Notes under the pieces: generated by a model
Told to the model about the DNA's origin: nothing
Databases searched by the model: none
Seen by the model: the letters and a program-made list of their open reading frames with translations, nothing else
Shown here: positions 34,038 through 42,652 of the stretch, piece by piece
Layout: each line of letters opens with the position of its first letter
Numbering within the stretch: the first letter of the stretch is position 1
Made by a program: the position numbers and the translations under genes
NCBI GenBank assembly: GCA_964537685.1
Contig: CAZICM010000012.1
Span: forward strand, 137,683-201,682
Origin: CAZICM01 sp964537685
GTDB lineage: Bacteria; Myxococcota_A; Polyangia; Polyangiales; Polyangiaceae
Reading direction: 5' to 3'
Length of the DNA stretch: 64,000 bases

Positions 34038-37000
34038 ATTTTAATGCTAGGCCGAGAACAATTTCATCGTAAATATTTCTAATTCTATCGCTAATGGCGC
34101 GGTATTGGGCGCAGAATTCGGCTGCGGCGCCGATTCCGCTGCGGCTTCGGATGCCCATGCGGTGGGCGAGGGGGACGAGGCCGGGGGCGCCTTCTTCGAT
34201 GAGTTGGGATGTGGAGGCGTGGACGATGCGCATGCGCCATTGGAGCTTGCGTAAATACAAATAGCCTTCGCGCAGGATTTCAGCCTGGGTTTGGGTGAGA
34301 TGGCCGGTGTCGCGCAGGGCGTTGACGGCGCGAAGGGTGTCGGTGGTGCATACGGCGGGATGGGTGTGGCCGGCGAGTACCTGAAGCAGTTGTACGGCCA
34401 TTTCGATGTCGAGTAGGCCGCCGCGGCCGAGTTTGGGGTCGTAGCGGCCTCCGCGTTCGCCGGAGAGTTCGTGCTCCATGCGTTTGCGGAGGCGATCGAT
34501 TTCGCGGGCAAAGGCATGTGGATCGCCGACGGTTCCGTAGGCGGCGGCGTGGACGATGTGCATGGCGCGCTGTCCAAGGGCGCTGTCGCCGGCACAGGCG
34601 CGGGCGCGCAATAGGGCGAGTCTTTCCCAGGGGGCGGCGCGGGGGGCCGGATCTTTGGAGCTTGGGAGGCCGTTGTGTTCGGGGTGTTCGGTGACGCCGT
34701 GGTAGCGGGCAAAGGCGCCGATGGATGTGACGAGGAGTCCTTGGCTTCCCGAGGGGCGGAGGCGGGTGTCGAGTTCGTAGCCGGGTCCGGAGGGATGGGA
34801 GGCGGAGATCAGGCGGATGACGCGGCGGGCGCACTTTGAAAAGTAGGTTCCTGGGTCGCTGTGAGAAGGCGCGGCTTCGGGGTCGTATAAAAAAATCACG
34901 TCGAGATCGGAGCCGTAGCCAATTTCACATCCGCCGAGTTTGCCCATGGCGAGGACGCAAAGTCCTGTGAGCGGTTCGTTTGCGGGTGTGGATAGGGCAA
35001 AGCGCAGGGCCGCCGAAAGCGATGCGTCGGCCAGCGCGGACAGAATGAGTCCGCCTTCGCCTGGGCCGATTTCGCCTTGTAAATCCGATAGGCCGACTTC
35101 GATGGTGATGCGGGCTTTGGTCTTGCGGAGCGCTTCGACAAAGGCTTCTTCCCGATCGTCGGCGAGGGCCACTTGATGGACGGCTTGCTCTAGATCGCGG
35201 CGGGCTTGATTGGGCGATGGTGCTCCTTGCGAAAACAAGATGACATCGCCGAGTTCAGGGTTGCCGATCAGCGCGTCGCCGATGAAAGCGCTTGCGCCGA
35301 TGGCTGTGACCAGGCGCCGGATTCTGCGCATGTCGCCGCCGAGGAGGTGGGCGTACACGCCGGGTCTGCGCAGTCTTGAAATGAAAATGCGCAGATAGCG
35401 GGCTGCCTGTTCGGGATCGGCCGCGTCGGTGATCGCATCGAGGACCTGTTCGGCGAGATGGGGAAACAATTCGCGGGTGCGCGTTCCTAATAGGCCGTCG
35501 GGATGCCGGGCGAGTTCGGATAGATCGCGGCCTACATCGCGCCATCGTTCGGCTGCATCGGGTCCGGCGATGGGCAGGGAATCGGGGCCTTGAGAAGCGT
35601 CGGCTTCGGCGCTGGTGACGATGCGGACAAAGGCTTCTGCAAAGGCTTCGCGTTTGCCTTTATCCAGCGCGCCGAGGGCAGAGAGAAAGCGGGAGCGGGG
35701 CGGTTCTTGTTCGGGCAGAAGCGAGGCAAATAAACTTTCAACCGCTTGCATTTGGCGGCGGATGTCTTCGCGGAAAGCGTTTTCAGTTCCGGCGCCGAGC
35801 ATGCGGGCGATGCGGAGGAGATCGGGCGGCTGTTTGGGAAGGGAGTGGGTCTGGAGCCCACTCGAGAGTTGGATGGCGTGTTCGGCTCTTCGAAGCAGAA
35901 GATAGGCGTGCGTCATCTGTAGGGCTTCGCGATCGGTGACAAAGCCCGCAGCCCGAAGCTTGCGAAGTCCATCGAGGGTTCCGCGTTCACGCACGCGGGG
36001 TTCGCGTCCTCCCCAAATCAATTCGAGGGATTGGACGAAGAATTCGGCTTCCCGGATTCCGCCTTTAGAAAGCTTTAAATCGAGGGTATTTGATTCTTTA
36101 AATTGATCGCGGGCGCGTTCGGCCATGTTGGCCATTTCAAGCGCGATGCTTGGATCGACGCGGCGTCTCCAGATAAAGGGTGAAAGAACGCTGATGGCTT
36201 CGTTTCCAAAGCCGGGATCTCCCGCGATGGGGCGGGCGCGGAGCAGCGCGGCGCGTTCCCACAGGCGTCCAAATGACTCGTAGTAGCGCTCCGCGGCGGC
36301 GATGGAATTGGTGATAGCTCCGCTTCTTCCCTCGGGGCGAAGGCGTAAATCGACGCGCCATACAATGCCGTCCTCGGTGACTTCTTCGAGGTTCTGGGTA
36401 AGCCGCTTGGCGGTGCGCGTCCAAAAGTCGTGAAGGGAAATGGCGCTTTGGCCAGGCGTTTGCGCGAAGCCTTCATCGGTGTCGTAAAGGTAGATGAGAT
36501 CGACATCGGAGCCTGGATTGAGCTCGTGGCCGCCGAGTTTTCCCATGCCGAGCACACAGAAGCGGGCCGCTTTTCCGCTATCGGACAGCGGTGGCCCAAA
36601 GCGCCGGGAGCAGGCAAAAATGGCTTCTTCCAGCGCTATTTCAATGGTGGCCTCGGCGAGCGCGGAGTATTCGGCCGCAGTGACGTCGACATCGGCGCCT
36701 CCCAAACCCGCGGAGAGGACTTCCCTCAGCGCGATTCGGATTTTTTCGAAGAGTGCGCCCCGCCTTAATTCCCGCAGCACGCGCGGCGCATCGCTGATAT
36801 CGCAGATGCGGGCGCGCAGCCTTTCGAGATATTCAGCGCGGGAGCGGGCGCTTTGGTAGCCCTCGGTGACAAGCGTGATGACAGCGCCGGGCGAAGATTC
36901 GATGGATACGGCGAAGGCAGGATAAGCCGTGCACAAAAGCACGGCGGCGGCCCAGGCTTCTGAACGAGGGCGCAGCGCGGAAGACAGGCGCTCTTCATAA

Positions 37001-37062
37001 AGTTTCGAACGGGCGGCGTCGATGAAACGGGCTCGCTCAAGAATGCTTTTGGATTTGGGCAT
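34036..37062 (-). CDS. glnE: Glutamine synthetase adenylyltransferase/adenylyl-removing enzyme
   Basis: This 1008-residue protein carries two nucleotidyltransferase domains, as in GlnE. The first has GMGKLGGHELNPGSDVDL (about 172-189), the second AMGKLGGCEIGYGSDLDV (about residue 715-735). Each holds the G-S-D-x-D metal motif. A helical linker joins them, and the C-terminal half contains LGRGGLLDIEMAVQLLQV, a typical GlnE segment. The N-terminal domain removes AMP from glutamine synthetase and the C-terminal domain adds it, in response to PII and glutamine, so it tunes nitrogen assimilation. Length fits the family. The start at 37062 lies 28 nt from the divergent metallophosphoesterase gene, so the two promoters must overlap. 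Confidence 0.96.
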   Translation of the reverse strand: MPKSKSILERARFIDAARSKLYEERLSSALRPRSEAWAAAVLLCTAYPAFAVSIESSPGAVITLVTEGYQSARSRAEYLERLRARICDISDAPRVLRELRRGALFEKIRIALREVLSAGLGGADVDVTAAEYSALAEATIEIALEEAIFACSRRFGPPLSDSGKAARFCVLGMGKLGGHELNPGSDVDLIYLYDTDEGFAQTPGQSAISLHDFWTRTAKRLTQNLEEVTEDGIVWRVDLRLRPEGRSGAITNSIAAAERYYESFGRLWERAALLRARPIAGDPGFGNEAISVLSPFIWRRRVDPSIALEMANMAERARDQFKESNTLDLKLSKGGIREAEFFVQSLELIWGGREPRVRERGTLDGLRKLRAAGFVTDREALQMTHAYLLLRRAEHAIQLSSGLQTHSLPKQPPDLLRIARMLGAGTENAFREDIRRQMQAVESLFASLLPEQEPPRSRFLSALGALDKGKREAFAEAFVRIVTSAEADASQGPDSLPIAGPDAAERWRDVGRDLSELARHPDGLLGTRTRELFPHLAEQVLDAITDAADPEQAARYLRIFISRLRRPGVYAHLLGGDMRRIRRLVTAIGASAFIGDALIGNPELGDVILFSQGAPSPNQARRDLEQAVHQVALADDREEAFVEALRKTKARITIEVGLSDLQGEIGPGEGGLILSALADASLSAALRFALSTPANEPLTGLCVLAMGKLGGCEIGYGSDLDVIFLYDPEAAPSHSDPGTYFSKCARRVIRLISASHPSGPGYELDTRLRPSGSQGLLVTSIGAFARYHGVTEHPEHNGLPSSKDPAPRAAPWERLALLRARACAGDSALGQRAMHIVHAAAYGTVGDPHAFAREIDRLRKRMEHELSGERGGRYDPKLGRGGLLDIEMAVQLLQVLAGHTHPAVCTTDTLRAVNALRDTGHLTQTQAEILREGYLYLRKLQWRMRIVHASTSQLIEEGAPGLVPLAHRMGIRSRSGIGAAAEFCAQYRAISDRIRNIYDEIVLGLALK

Positions 37063-37090
37063 TTTTCAGTAGAGAGACGAAGGATTGTAA

Positions 37091-37792
37091 ATGCGCTTCC
37101 TCTGTATTTCAGATGTTCATGGCGATGAGCAGGCTCTTTCCGCGGTATTTTCCGCCGCTCAAAAACGCGGTTTCTCTATCGAGAACAGAACAGCTCAAGT
37201 GCTTGCCGCAGGCGATCTCTGTTTTCCGGGGCCTAAGCCTTTGGAGACGTGGCTGCTGCTGATGAAGGCCGGAGCAAGCTGCGTTCAAGGCACCGTCGAT
37301 CGGGCCTTGGGTACGCTCGATCTCAAACGCATTCAGCCCAAAAACGATCATGAGCGCGAGCGCCTGCGCCTGTTGCGCCACACGCGAAAACAATTGGGCG
37401 AGCTCATCGTGCAGAAATTGGCGCGGCTTCCTCTGATGCTCCGCTTGCCTCTCGAAGACGGCGGCGAACTTGTGCTCGTGCACGGGTCGCCGGCCGACCC
37501 TTTTGAACCGATGACACACGATATGAGCGATGCCGAAATCTCGGCGCTCATCGGCGACGATCCCGCCGATCTCATCCTGTGCGGAGGCTCGCATGTGCCC
37601 TTCGATCGCATCGTTTCGGGTGTGCGCGTCGTGAATGTGGGCTCCGTTGGAGATGCTCCCCAGGGCGCCTCCAGCGAAATTCCGGGCACCCCTAAACATC
37701 CCGCCCGCCACGCCGATCTCACCCTGCTCGAAACGAGTCCTGAAGGCATCTGGCTGGAACAGATCGCGGTTCCTATCGACCCCGCCGTCTAA
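37091..37792 (+). CDS. Metallophosphoesterase-family protein
   Basis: This 233-residue protein shows the calcineurin-like phosphoesterase motif set: ISDVHG (D-x-H) near residue 7, AAGDLCFPGP (GD), CVQGTVDRA in place of GNHD, VLVHGSPADP, and CGGSHVPFDR in place of GHTH. The weakened GNHD and GHTH motifs mean the metal site is not canonical, although small YfcE/predicted phosphodiesterase members often vary there. It is cytoplasmic and may act on a nucleotide or small phosphoester. It is divergent from glnE with almost no spacer, and it precedes the FHA-GGDEF gene by 74 nt on the same strand. Confidence 0.8.
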   Translation: MRFLCISDVHGDEQALSAVFSAAQKRGFSIENRTAQVLAAGDLCFPGPKPLETWLLLMKAGASCVQGTVDRALGTLDLKRIQPKNDHERERLRLLRHTRKQLGELIVQKLARLPLMLRLPLEDGGELVLVHGSPADPFEPMTHDMSDAEISALIGDDPADLILCGGSHVPFDRIVSGVRVVNVGSVGDAPQGASSEIPGTPKHPARHADLTLLETSPEGIWLEQIAVPIDPAV

Positions 37793-37866
37793 ACGCGAAT
37801 GCCCAGCGCCTTTCGGATCGCTTGACCTGCCTTCCGCAAATCTAGGATCATCGGAGCATTAACCTC

Positions 37867-38790
37867 ATGGGGATTCACCCGCCGGAAGACGATCTCGAAG
37901 CGACTCGAGTGTCGCATGTGGCCGAGCTCGAAGATGAGCTTGCAAGCCGCCAACAGCACGATCGCGCGTGCCTTATCGTGCTTTCAGGCTCGAATGTAGG
38001 CGAGATGTACCGCCTGGACAGCGAGGAGACCGTCCTTGGCCGCGGCAACAATGCCAATGTGCGTCTCAACGATGATGGTATCTCCAGACGCCACGCGCGC
38101 CTCTTGCAAGTGGGCCGCGAGGTCGTCATCGAAGACCTGCAGAGTTCCAACGGAACGACCGTCAACAACGAAGCCGTCACCCGCCGAACGCTTCAAGACG
38201 GCGACAAAATCAGGCTTGGATCGACGACAGTTCTCAAGTTCACCTACAACTATCTGGACGAGAACTTTCAGCAGCAAATGTATGAAGCGGCGCTGCGCGA
38301 TCCGATGACGAAGGCGTACAACCGCAAGTACTTTCTCGATCGCCTGGAGACTGAACTCGCTTATGCGCGAAGGCATAAGGCGTCGTTAAGCGTGCTGATG
38401 TTTGATTTGGATCACTTCAAGCGCATCAACGACACCTACGGCCATCTCGCGGGAGACTATGTGCTGATTTCATTTGCCCGCGGCGTGCTCGATACCCTGC
38501 GCGCCGAAGATGTCTTTGCGCGCTATGGCGGCGAGGAATTCGGGCTGATTTGCCGCGGTGTGCAGCTTGGGAACGGCGGTATTCTGGGCGAGCGCATCCG
38601 CTCTTTGGTGGAGCGCACGGCCTTTGACTACGAAGGACAGCGAATTCCCGTGACGGTCAGCGTGGGGGTGGCGGCCTATCCCGAATTGGATGCGGAATCA
38701 GGAATTCAGTTGATTGGAGCGGCGGACGAGGCGCTGTATCAGGCAAAGCGCACGGGGCGGAATCGCGTCTTGCTCAAGTACAATGGCTAG
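37867..38790 (+). CDS. FHA-domain diguanylate cyclase (GGDEF)
   Basis: This 307-residue protein has an FHA domain at about 35-125 (VLGRGNNANVRLNDDGISRRHARL, then LQSSNGTTVNN) followed directly by a GGDEF domain at about 140-305. The active-site loop is GGEEF at 221-225, and RAED at 212-215 is an intact I-site (RxxD five residues before). The metal motif FDLDHFKRINDTYGH is normal. It should make cyclic di-GMP and be product-inhibited. The FHA domain would bind a phosphothreonine partner, so kinase signalling could set its location or activity; the kinase at 10573 is one candidate. No signal peptide or membrane segment. It converges on the beta-helix gene with a 6-nt gap. Confidence 0.95.
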   Translation: MGIHPPEDDLEATRVSHVAELEDELASRQQHDRACLIVLSGSNVGEMYRLDSEETVLGRGNNANVRLNDDGISRRHARLLQVGREVVIEDLQSSNGTTVNNEAVTRRTLQDGDKIRLGSTTVLKFTYNYLDENFQQQMYEAALRDPMTKAYNRKYFLDRLETELAYARRHKASLSVLMFDLDHFKRINDTYGHLAGDYVLISFARGVLDTLRAEDVFARYGGEEFGLICRGVQLGNGGILGERIRSLVERTAFDYEGQRIPVTVSVGVAAYPELDAESGIQLIGAADEALYQAKRTGRNRVLLKYNG

Positions 38791-38796
38791 CGCTGT

Positions 38797-40077
38797 TTAG
38801 GGGTTCTGAGGCGGCAGCGCGCTGTGCTCACAGGTCACGGTCGCGGCATCTTGGCTGAGCGACATAAATTGCTGGCAGAGATCCATGCGGCCAAAGGTCG
38901 CTGGCATATTGTTATTGCCGGTATTATTTGAGATGCAATTGGTATACATTCCGTTTGTATTGTCCAATTTGCCATCGAAACAGCCGTCCCAGGTAATATC
39001 GGGCACAGGGGCGAAGGGCACCAGAAGCGTTACTTCTTGGCCCGGATTCTTTCCGTTATCGGTAAAGGTATTGTCGTGAATCCAATTGCTTTCCCCATAA
39101 GGATTGAAATTGGGATCGTTGCCTGCATCGAACAGAGGCGGCAGGTGGGCAAAAATCAAAACGCCGACGCTGTCATTATTTTTGATCGTATTGTGATGAA
39201 TTTCGTTTGAATCTGAAGCGAGGAGCATTACAGCGGTGCCGGCGGGAACCCGGGAAACGGTCGTCCCCATTTTGGCGAAGTTTTGCAGGTTATTATTTTC
39301 GATTAAATTGTCGTGCACGTTGGCCCGCTTGCCATCCTGCACTTCCAGCCCAGGAAGATTAAACACCAAAATGCCGGCGGTATTGTCGTGCGCGTGGTTA
39401 TTGACGACTTCGGCATCGGTGGAGTTTTCAATTTCAATGCCGGCGACATTGCCCAAAGCCTCGCTGTCTTTCACCAAAATATTGGACGATTGGCCGACAT
39501 AAATGCCTGCATCGCTGGCTCCTTGCACTTTACAGCCTTCAATTCGAACACCTTGAGAACCAACAGGATAGAGTCCATAGGCACCATTGCTGGTGGACGC
39601 GGGCGTATCCCAAAGGACAGTGACTTTTTGGTATCTGATATTTTTAACTTGGGAGGCGCGGATGCCATCACCCGGCGGGTTTTTTACGGTAAATTCCGTA
39701 ACAGTGACATCGTTGCTCTTAATTACGATCGCATTGGCGCCGACTTTAAGATCTTTAAACTCCATTACTGTCAAGTCTTGGCCTGCGCCCTTTAGCGTGA
39801 TTCCATCCGTTGCAATGGATAGCTCACTCAATGAAAATATAAATGTTCCCTCCCCCAAACAGACGGTGCTTCCCGCAGCCGCGTTAATCAGCGCCGTTTG
39901 AACCGCTTGGGTATCGTCTTTCCCGCTGGGTTCGACATAATCGTCACACCCTTGCGGCAGGTTTTTGGGCGGAGGATTTTGCTGGGTGGCCGGCGCGGGT
40001 TCGTCGGAGCATGCCAGCATGCCCATTCCAAAAATGAGCGTCTGTAAGGCAAACGAAACAGTCTTCTGTATTTTCAT
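38797..40077 (-). CDS. Parallel beta-helix lipoprotein
   Basis: This 426-residue protein has a lipoprotein signal (LIFGMGMLAC) with Cys near 23, then a right-handed parallel beta-helix of the NosD/pectate-lyase-like type. Repeating turns such as SNDVTVTEFTVKNPPGDGI, GVRIEGCKVQGASDAGIYV and SSNILVKDSEALGNVAGIEI, with Asn/Asp-rich turns (NNHAHDNTAGILV), are clear over about residues 90-370. The family includes polysaccharide lyases, epimerases and copper-enzyme assembly factors; the catalytic residues are not obvious here. ATG 40077 was chosen as the start of the signal peptide. The gene converges on the FHA-GGDEF gene. A possible promoter lies at 40112-40141. Confidence 0.85.
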   Translation of the reverse strand: MKIQKTVSFALQTLIFGMGMLACSDEPAPATQQNPPPKNLPQGCDDYVEPSGKDDTQAVQTALINAAAGSTVCLGEGTFIFSLSELSIATDGITLKGAGQDLTVMEFKDLKVGANAIVIKSNDVTVTEFTVKNPPGDGIRASQVKNIRYQKVTVLWDTPASTSNGAYGLYPVGSQGVRIEGCKVQGASDAGIYVGQSSNILVKDSEALGNVAGIEIENSTDAEVVNNHAHDNTAGILVFNLPGLEVQDGKRANVHDNLIENNNLQNFAKMGTTVSRVPAGTAVMLLASDSNEIHHNTIKNNDSVGVLIFAHLPPLFDAGNDPNFNPYGESNWIHDNTFTDNGKNPGQEVTLLVPFAPVPDITWDGCFDGKLDNTNGMYTNCISNNTGNNNMPATFGRMDLCQQFMSLSQDAATVTCEHSALPPQNP

Positions 40078-40111
40078 CCGCGTATGTTCGAGGATGCGTG
40101 TGCCTTTTTTC

Positions 40112-40141
40112 AATATACGATAGAATTTTAAATCAATACAA
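40112..40141 (-). promoter_or_regulatory. Possible sigma70-like promoter for the beta-helix lipoprotein gene
   Basis: On the minus strand TTGTAT (complement of 40136-40141) is followed by an 18-nt spacer and TATATT (complement of 40112-40117), about 35 nt upstream of the ATG at 40077. It lies in an AT-rich stretch between two genes, where chance matches are easy, so this is tentative. Confidence 0.35.
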
Positions 40142-41002
40142 TCATAATAGAATGCGCATTCCAACGGCCACGGCGGAAATAAGGGCGCCCAGCCATAGGG
40201 TCCACATGGTTAGGGTTCGCAGCGCGCCGGGCCTGGCCCAGAAAGGTTCGGGGACTGGTAAAAACTCGGCGTCGTCCACGTAGAGCACGCGAGACGTGGG
40301 AGGGGCCGCCCGGTAATCGGTATTGGGCGCGTCAAATACAGGTTCTTGGGCGGCGCGCACGGTAAAAATCATGGGCGTACGCTGCTCGGGCAAGAGGCGC
40401 CGGGCCGCTTCTACACTGGGAAGAGGCGTCCCTGGAAGGGTGAGCTCGGCTTCTATATGGTTATGATCGGCAATACGAATAAATGTACCGCCGAAGAGGA
40501 TGAGCGAGGCTTCTACTTTTCCCCGATCGATACTTCCGCGGACCAAATCGATTAAAGATACTTTGGGCTCCTGGATTTTGGTCTCGCCGGGCGAGGTTTT
40601 GCCCAAGCTCATTTTCAAGGCAAGGCCGCCCTGAATCAGCATACCCAAAATGGCCATCACAATGCTTTGGCCCTGATTTACAAATGCATCGAAATAAGTT
40701 CCAATCCCATTGACACCAGCGGCGCCAAAAACGCCGACCCCGTTGATGAGCGCTCCGCACAGCGTTCCCGCGGCATTTAAGCCCAGAGCCAGCACCCATC
40801 CAACCGAATTCATTCCGATGGCAATGGGTCCGATGGCGAGGGAAGCGCCAATGGCAATAAATCCAACGGCCACATTGCCAATGGCGATAAATCCAACGGC
40901 TACATTGCCAATAGCAAAGAATTTGGGAAGGCGAGCCCGGTTATTGCCGAGAAGTTCAAAATCGACGGATGAACCGCCGGAATCTTCTGTTTCACTGCCC
41001 AT
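40142..41002 (-). CDS. Membrane protein with IAIG-type repeats
   Basis: This 286-residue protein has an acidic lead, then a Gly/Ala/Ile-rich hydrophobic region with a tandem ten-residue unit FAIGNVAVGF IAIGNVAVGF, further IAIG elements (GPIAIGMNSVG, NGVGVFGAAGVNGIG) and a C-terminal membrane segment (MWTLWLGALISAVAVGMRILL). A soluble domain at about 150-260 contains IADHNHIEAELTLPGTPLP. The regular G-x-x-A-I-G pattern at about five-residue spacing suggests a stacked beta structure or a pentapeptide-like coil. I do not recognise a named function. It lies 17 nt after the Nudix gene on the same strand. Confidence 0.6.
   Translation of the reverse strand: MGSETEDSGGSSVDFELLGNNRARLPKFFAIGNVAVGFIAIGNVAVGFIAIGASLAIGPIAIGMNSVGWVLALGLNAAGTLCGALINGVGVFGAAGVNGIGTYFDAFVNQGQSIVMAILGMLIQGGLALKMSLGKTSPGETKIQEPKVSLIDLVRGSIDRGKVEASLILFGGTFIRIADHNHIEAELTLPGTPLPSVEAARRLLPEQRTPMIFTVRAAQEPVFDAPNTDYRAAPPTSRVLYVDDAEFLPVPEPFWARPGALRTLTMWTLWLGALISAVAVGMRILL
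40850..40909. repeat. 30-bp tandem duplication within a coding region
   Basis: Two adjacent 30-bp units (40850-40879 and 40880-40909) match at 28 of 30 positions. They encode the same ten residues, so both differences are silent. This fits a recent in-frame duplication in the repeat region of the membrane protein. Confidence 0.9.
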
Positions 41003-41019
41003 ACAATACCGATCCGGAA

Positions 41020-41520
41020 TTAGGCATTCGAGTCGATTCCCTGGGCTTTTAACCAATCCCGTACGGCTTCACCCGTGCCCAGAGGCCATGGCCTAAGTTT
41101 TTCGGGAGCGACGATTTTATAATCGGCAAGCTCGTCACCCAAGGTAATTTCACCTGTGGCGCGCACATAATAGGCAATAATAACTTGATTGCGCATAAAG
41201 AATGGATATACGCCGATCAGGCTTTCAATCGCGCCGTCTAATCCGATTTCTTCTTTGACTTCGCGGAGCACGCCTTCTGCAGGTGATTCATTGCGCTCCA
41301 AAAATCCGCTTACGAGCCCAAACCAGGCTTCGGGCCAGCCTTTATTGCGGATAAGAACAATTTGGCCCTGATGTTCGACAAGCGCCGCAACCACAGGCGT
41401 TGGATTGTCATAAAAAATAAATCCGCATTCTGAATCGGGGCAGGCAGCGCGGTTAAGCCCTCCGTCCATGGCTTGTCCAAGGGCTTTTCCGCATTGGGGA
41501 CAATATTTGTATTGGGTCAT
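41020..41520 (-). CDS. Nudix hydrolase with N-terminal zinc ribbon
   Basis: This 166-residue protein begins with a zinc ribbon (CPQCGKALGQ, then CPDSECGF) followed by FIFYDNPTPVVAALVE. It then has a Nudix box matching GX5EX7REUXEEXGU: GFLERNESPAEGVLREVKEEIG. The arrangement of zinc ribbon, NP-P-V and Nudix box is that of NADH pyrophosphatase-like (NudC-type) and related nucleotide-diphosphate hydrolases in the cytoplasm. The real substrate cannot be told. I chose ATG 41520, directly before the zinc ribbon. It follows the esterase gene by 25 nt and precedes the repeat membrane protein by 17 nt, so all three are probably one transcript. Confidence 0.9.
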   Translation of the reverse strand: MTQYKYCPQCGKALGQAMDGGLNRAACPDSECGFIFYDNPTPVVAALVEHQGQIVLIRNKGWPEAWFGLVSGFLERNESPAEGVLREVKEEIGLDGAIESLIGVYPFFMRNQVIIAYYVRATGEITLGDELADYKIVAPEKLRPWPLGTGEAVRDWLKAQGIDSNA

Positions 41521-41545
41521 TGGAGTCCGTTCAGGCAGAAGTGAT

Positions 41546-42577
41546 TTATCGCATCCGATCGTGCCAATACAGCATTTCCAGCGTGCCCGATTCCCTAAGC
41601 CACGGCTGGTCGTGGGGGCCGGGCAATACAAGTAAATCGTTGGGTACGCCTTTGGTATTTAGCAGCGATGAGAGGCTTTCATTGGCTTTTCGGAAAGGGT
41701 CGTTTTCACTGGTTTCTAGGTGGAGGCGAATGCGGCGCGGCTTTTGGCCGGCCAGGGCGGCTTCAATCCGATCGGCATAGGAAGGCGCTCTGTGGGCTCC
41801 AAATGCGCTTTGAACGCCGCCCCATGCGCCGAATAGATCGGGGCGCCTTAAGAAGACTTCCAAGCTGACATAACCGCCTAAGGAGCAGCCGCCGATTGCA
41901 GTATTTGAGGCTCCATCGGCGATGAATGAAGCTTCTTTGCGGGCGCGGGGAATAACGGTTTCGGCAATCCATTGCGTATAGGCGCCGAGAGCAGCCGAGG
42001 GATGTGCCGATTTATAAATATTCGGGGTGTAGGGGCATGCAATGGCCAGTCCTTTAAATGGACGCGCGGCAAGCTCTTGATTGAGACGATTAAGTTGTAT
42101 TTCTGTCCAATCTTTTCGTTTTGATGTGCGGACAATGGGTAGCCTTCTTAATCGATCGTATGCCGTTCCAATACCGTAAAATTCAAGCCATGCATAGGCG
42201 CCCATTCGTTCGTCGCCGGTTTCGCCCAAGCCATGAAGCAGGACGAGAAGAGGTACGCTTTCGTTTTTCTCAAGATGTTTAGGAAGCAGAAGGACAAAGC
42301 GGCGCCCGAGTGTGCGATCGCCTGCGACGCTGATGTCGCGCACTTCTAAATCGAGCGGTTCCGGAATGCCTTTCTTGGAGCCTCGGCCTTCCTTTTTTAG
42401 AGCGGAAGGCTGGGCATGCGCCTGTCCTGCCGGCATCGCGGATGCCGCGGCCCCAAGCACGATTCCCAAAAAGCTGCGCCTGATCAAAGCTGTACCCAGA
42501 GCGCATTCTAGAATGGAAGCGCGATTGCTAGGAGCAGCAAAAAAGCCTTTTTTAAGGACATCGGCTCGCTCTGCCAT
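41546..42577 (-). CDS. Exported (Tat-type) alpha/beta-hydrolase esterase
   Basis: This 343-residue protein has the alpha/beta-hydrolase nucleophile elbow GGCSLGG (Ser in G-x-S-x-G), an oxyanion-region LLHGLGETGDER, and candidate Asp (TSENDPFRK) and His (GPHDQPW). The pattern fits esterase D/PHB-depolymerase-like hydrolases acting on esters. The N-terminus contains a twin-Arg motif, IRRSFLGIVLGAAASAMPAG followed by AHA, pointing to Tat export. The start is uncertain: ATG 42577 gives a 30-residue lead before the twin Arg, and a TTG at 42487 would place it at the very N-terminus. Longer starts would run into the divergent TPR gene. It heads an operon with the Nudix gene. Confidence 0.82.
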   Translation of the reverse strand: MAERADVLKKGFFAAPSNRASILECALGTALIRRSFLGIVLGAAASAMPAGQAHAQPSALKKEGRGSKKGIPEPLDLEVRDISVAGDRTLGRRFVLLLPKHLEKNESVPLLVLLHGLGETGDERMGAYAWLEFYGIGTAYDRLRRLPIVRTSKRKDWTEIQLNRLNQELAARPFKGLAIACPYTPNIYKSAHPSAALGAYTQWIAETVIPRARKEASFIADGASNTAIGGCSLGGYVSLEVFLRRPDLFGAWGGVQSAFGAHRAPSYADRIEAALAGQKPRRIRLHLETSENDPFRKANESLSSLLNTKGVPNDLLVLPGPHDQPWLRESGTLEMLYWHDRMR

Positions 42578-42652
42578 TCCGCGATCCATTTCGGCGCGAA
42601 GTTGATACCTTCGTCGCCCCGACGTTTCGCTCCGCCGCCGGTACGTCTGCCC

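Noticed and set aside
34280..34834. Open frames in other frames of the glnE region
   Set aside because: They overlap the glnE catalytic domains and have Arg/Pro-rich composition without motifs; they are by-products of codon bias.
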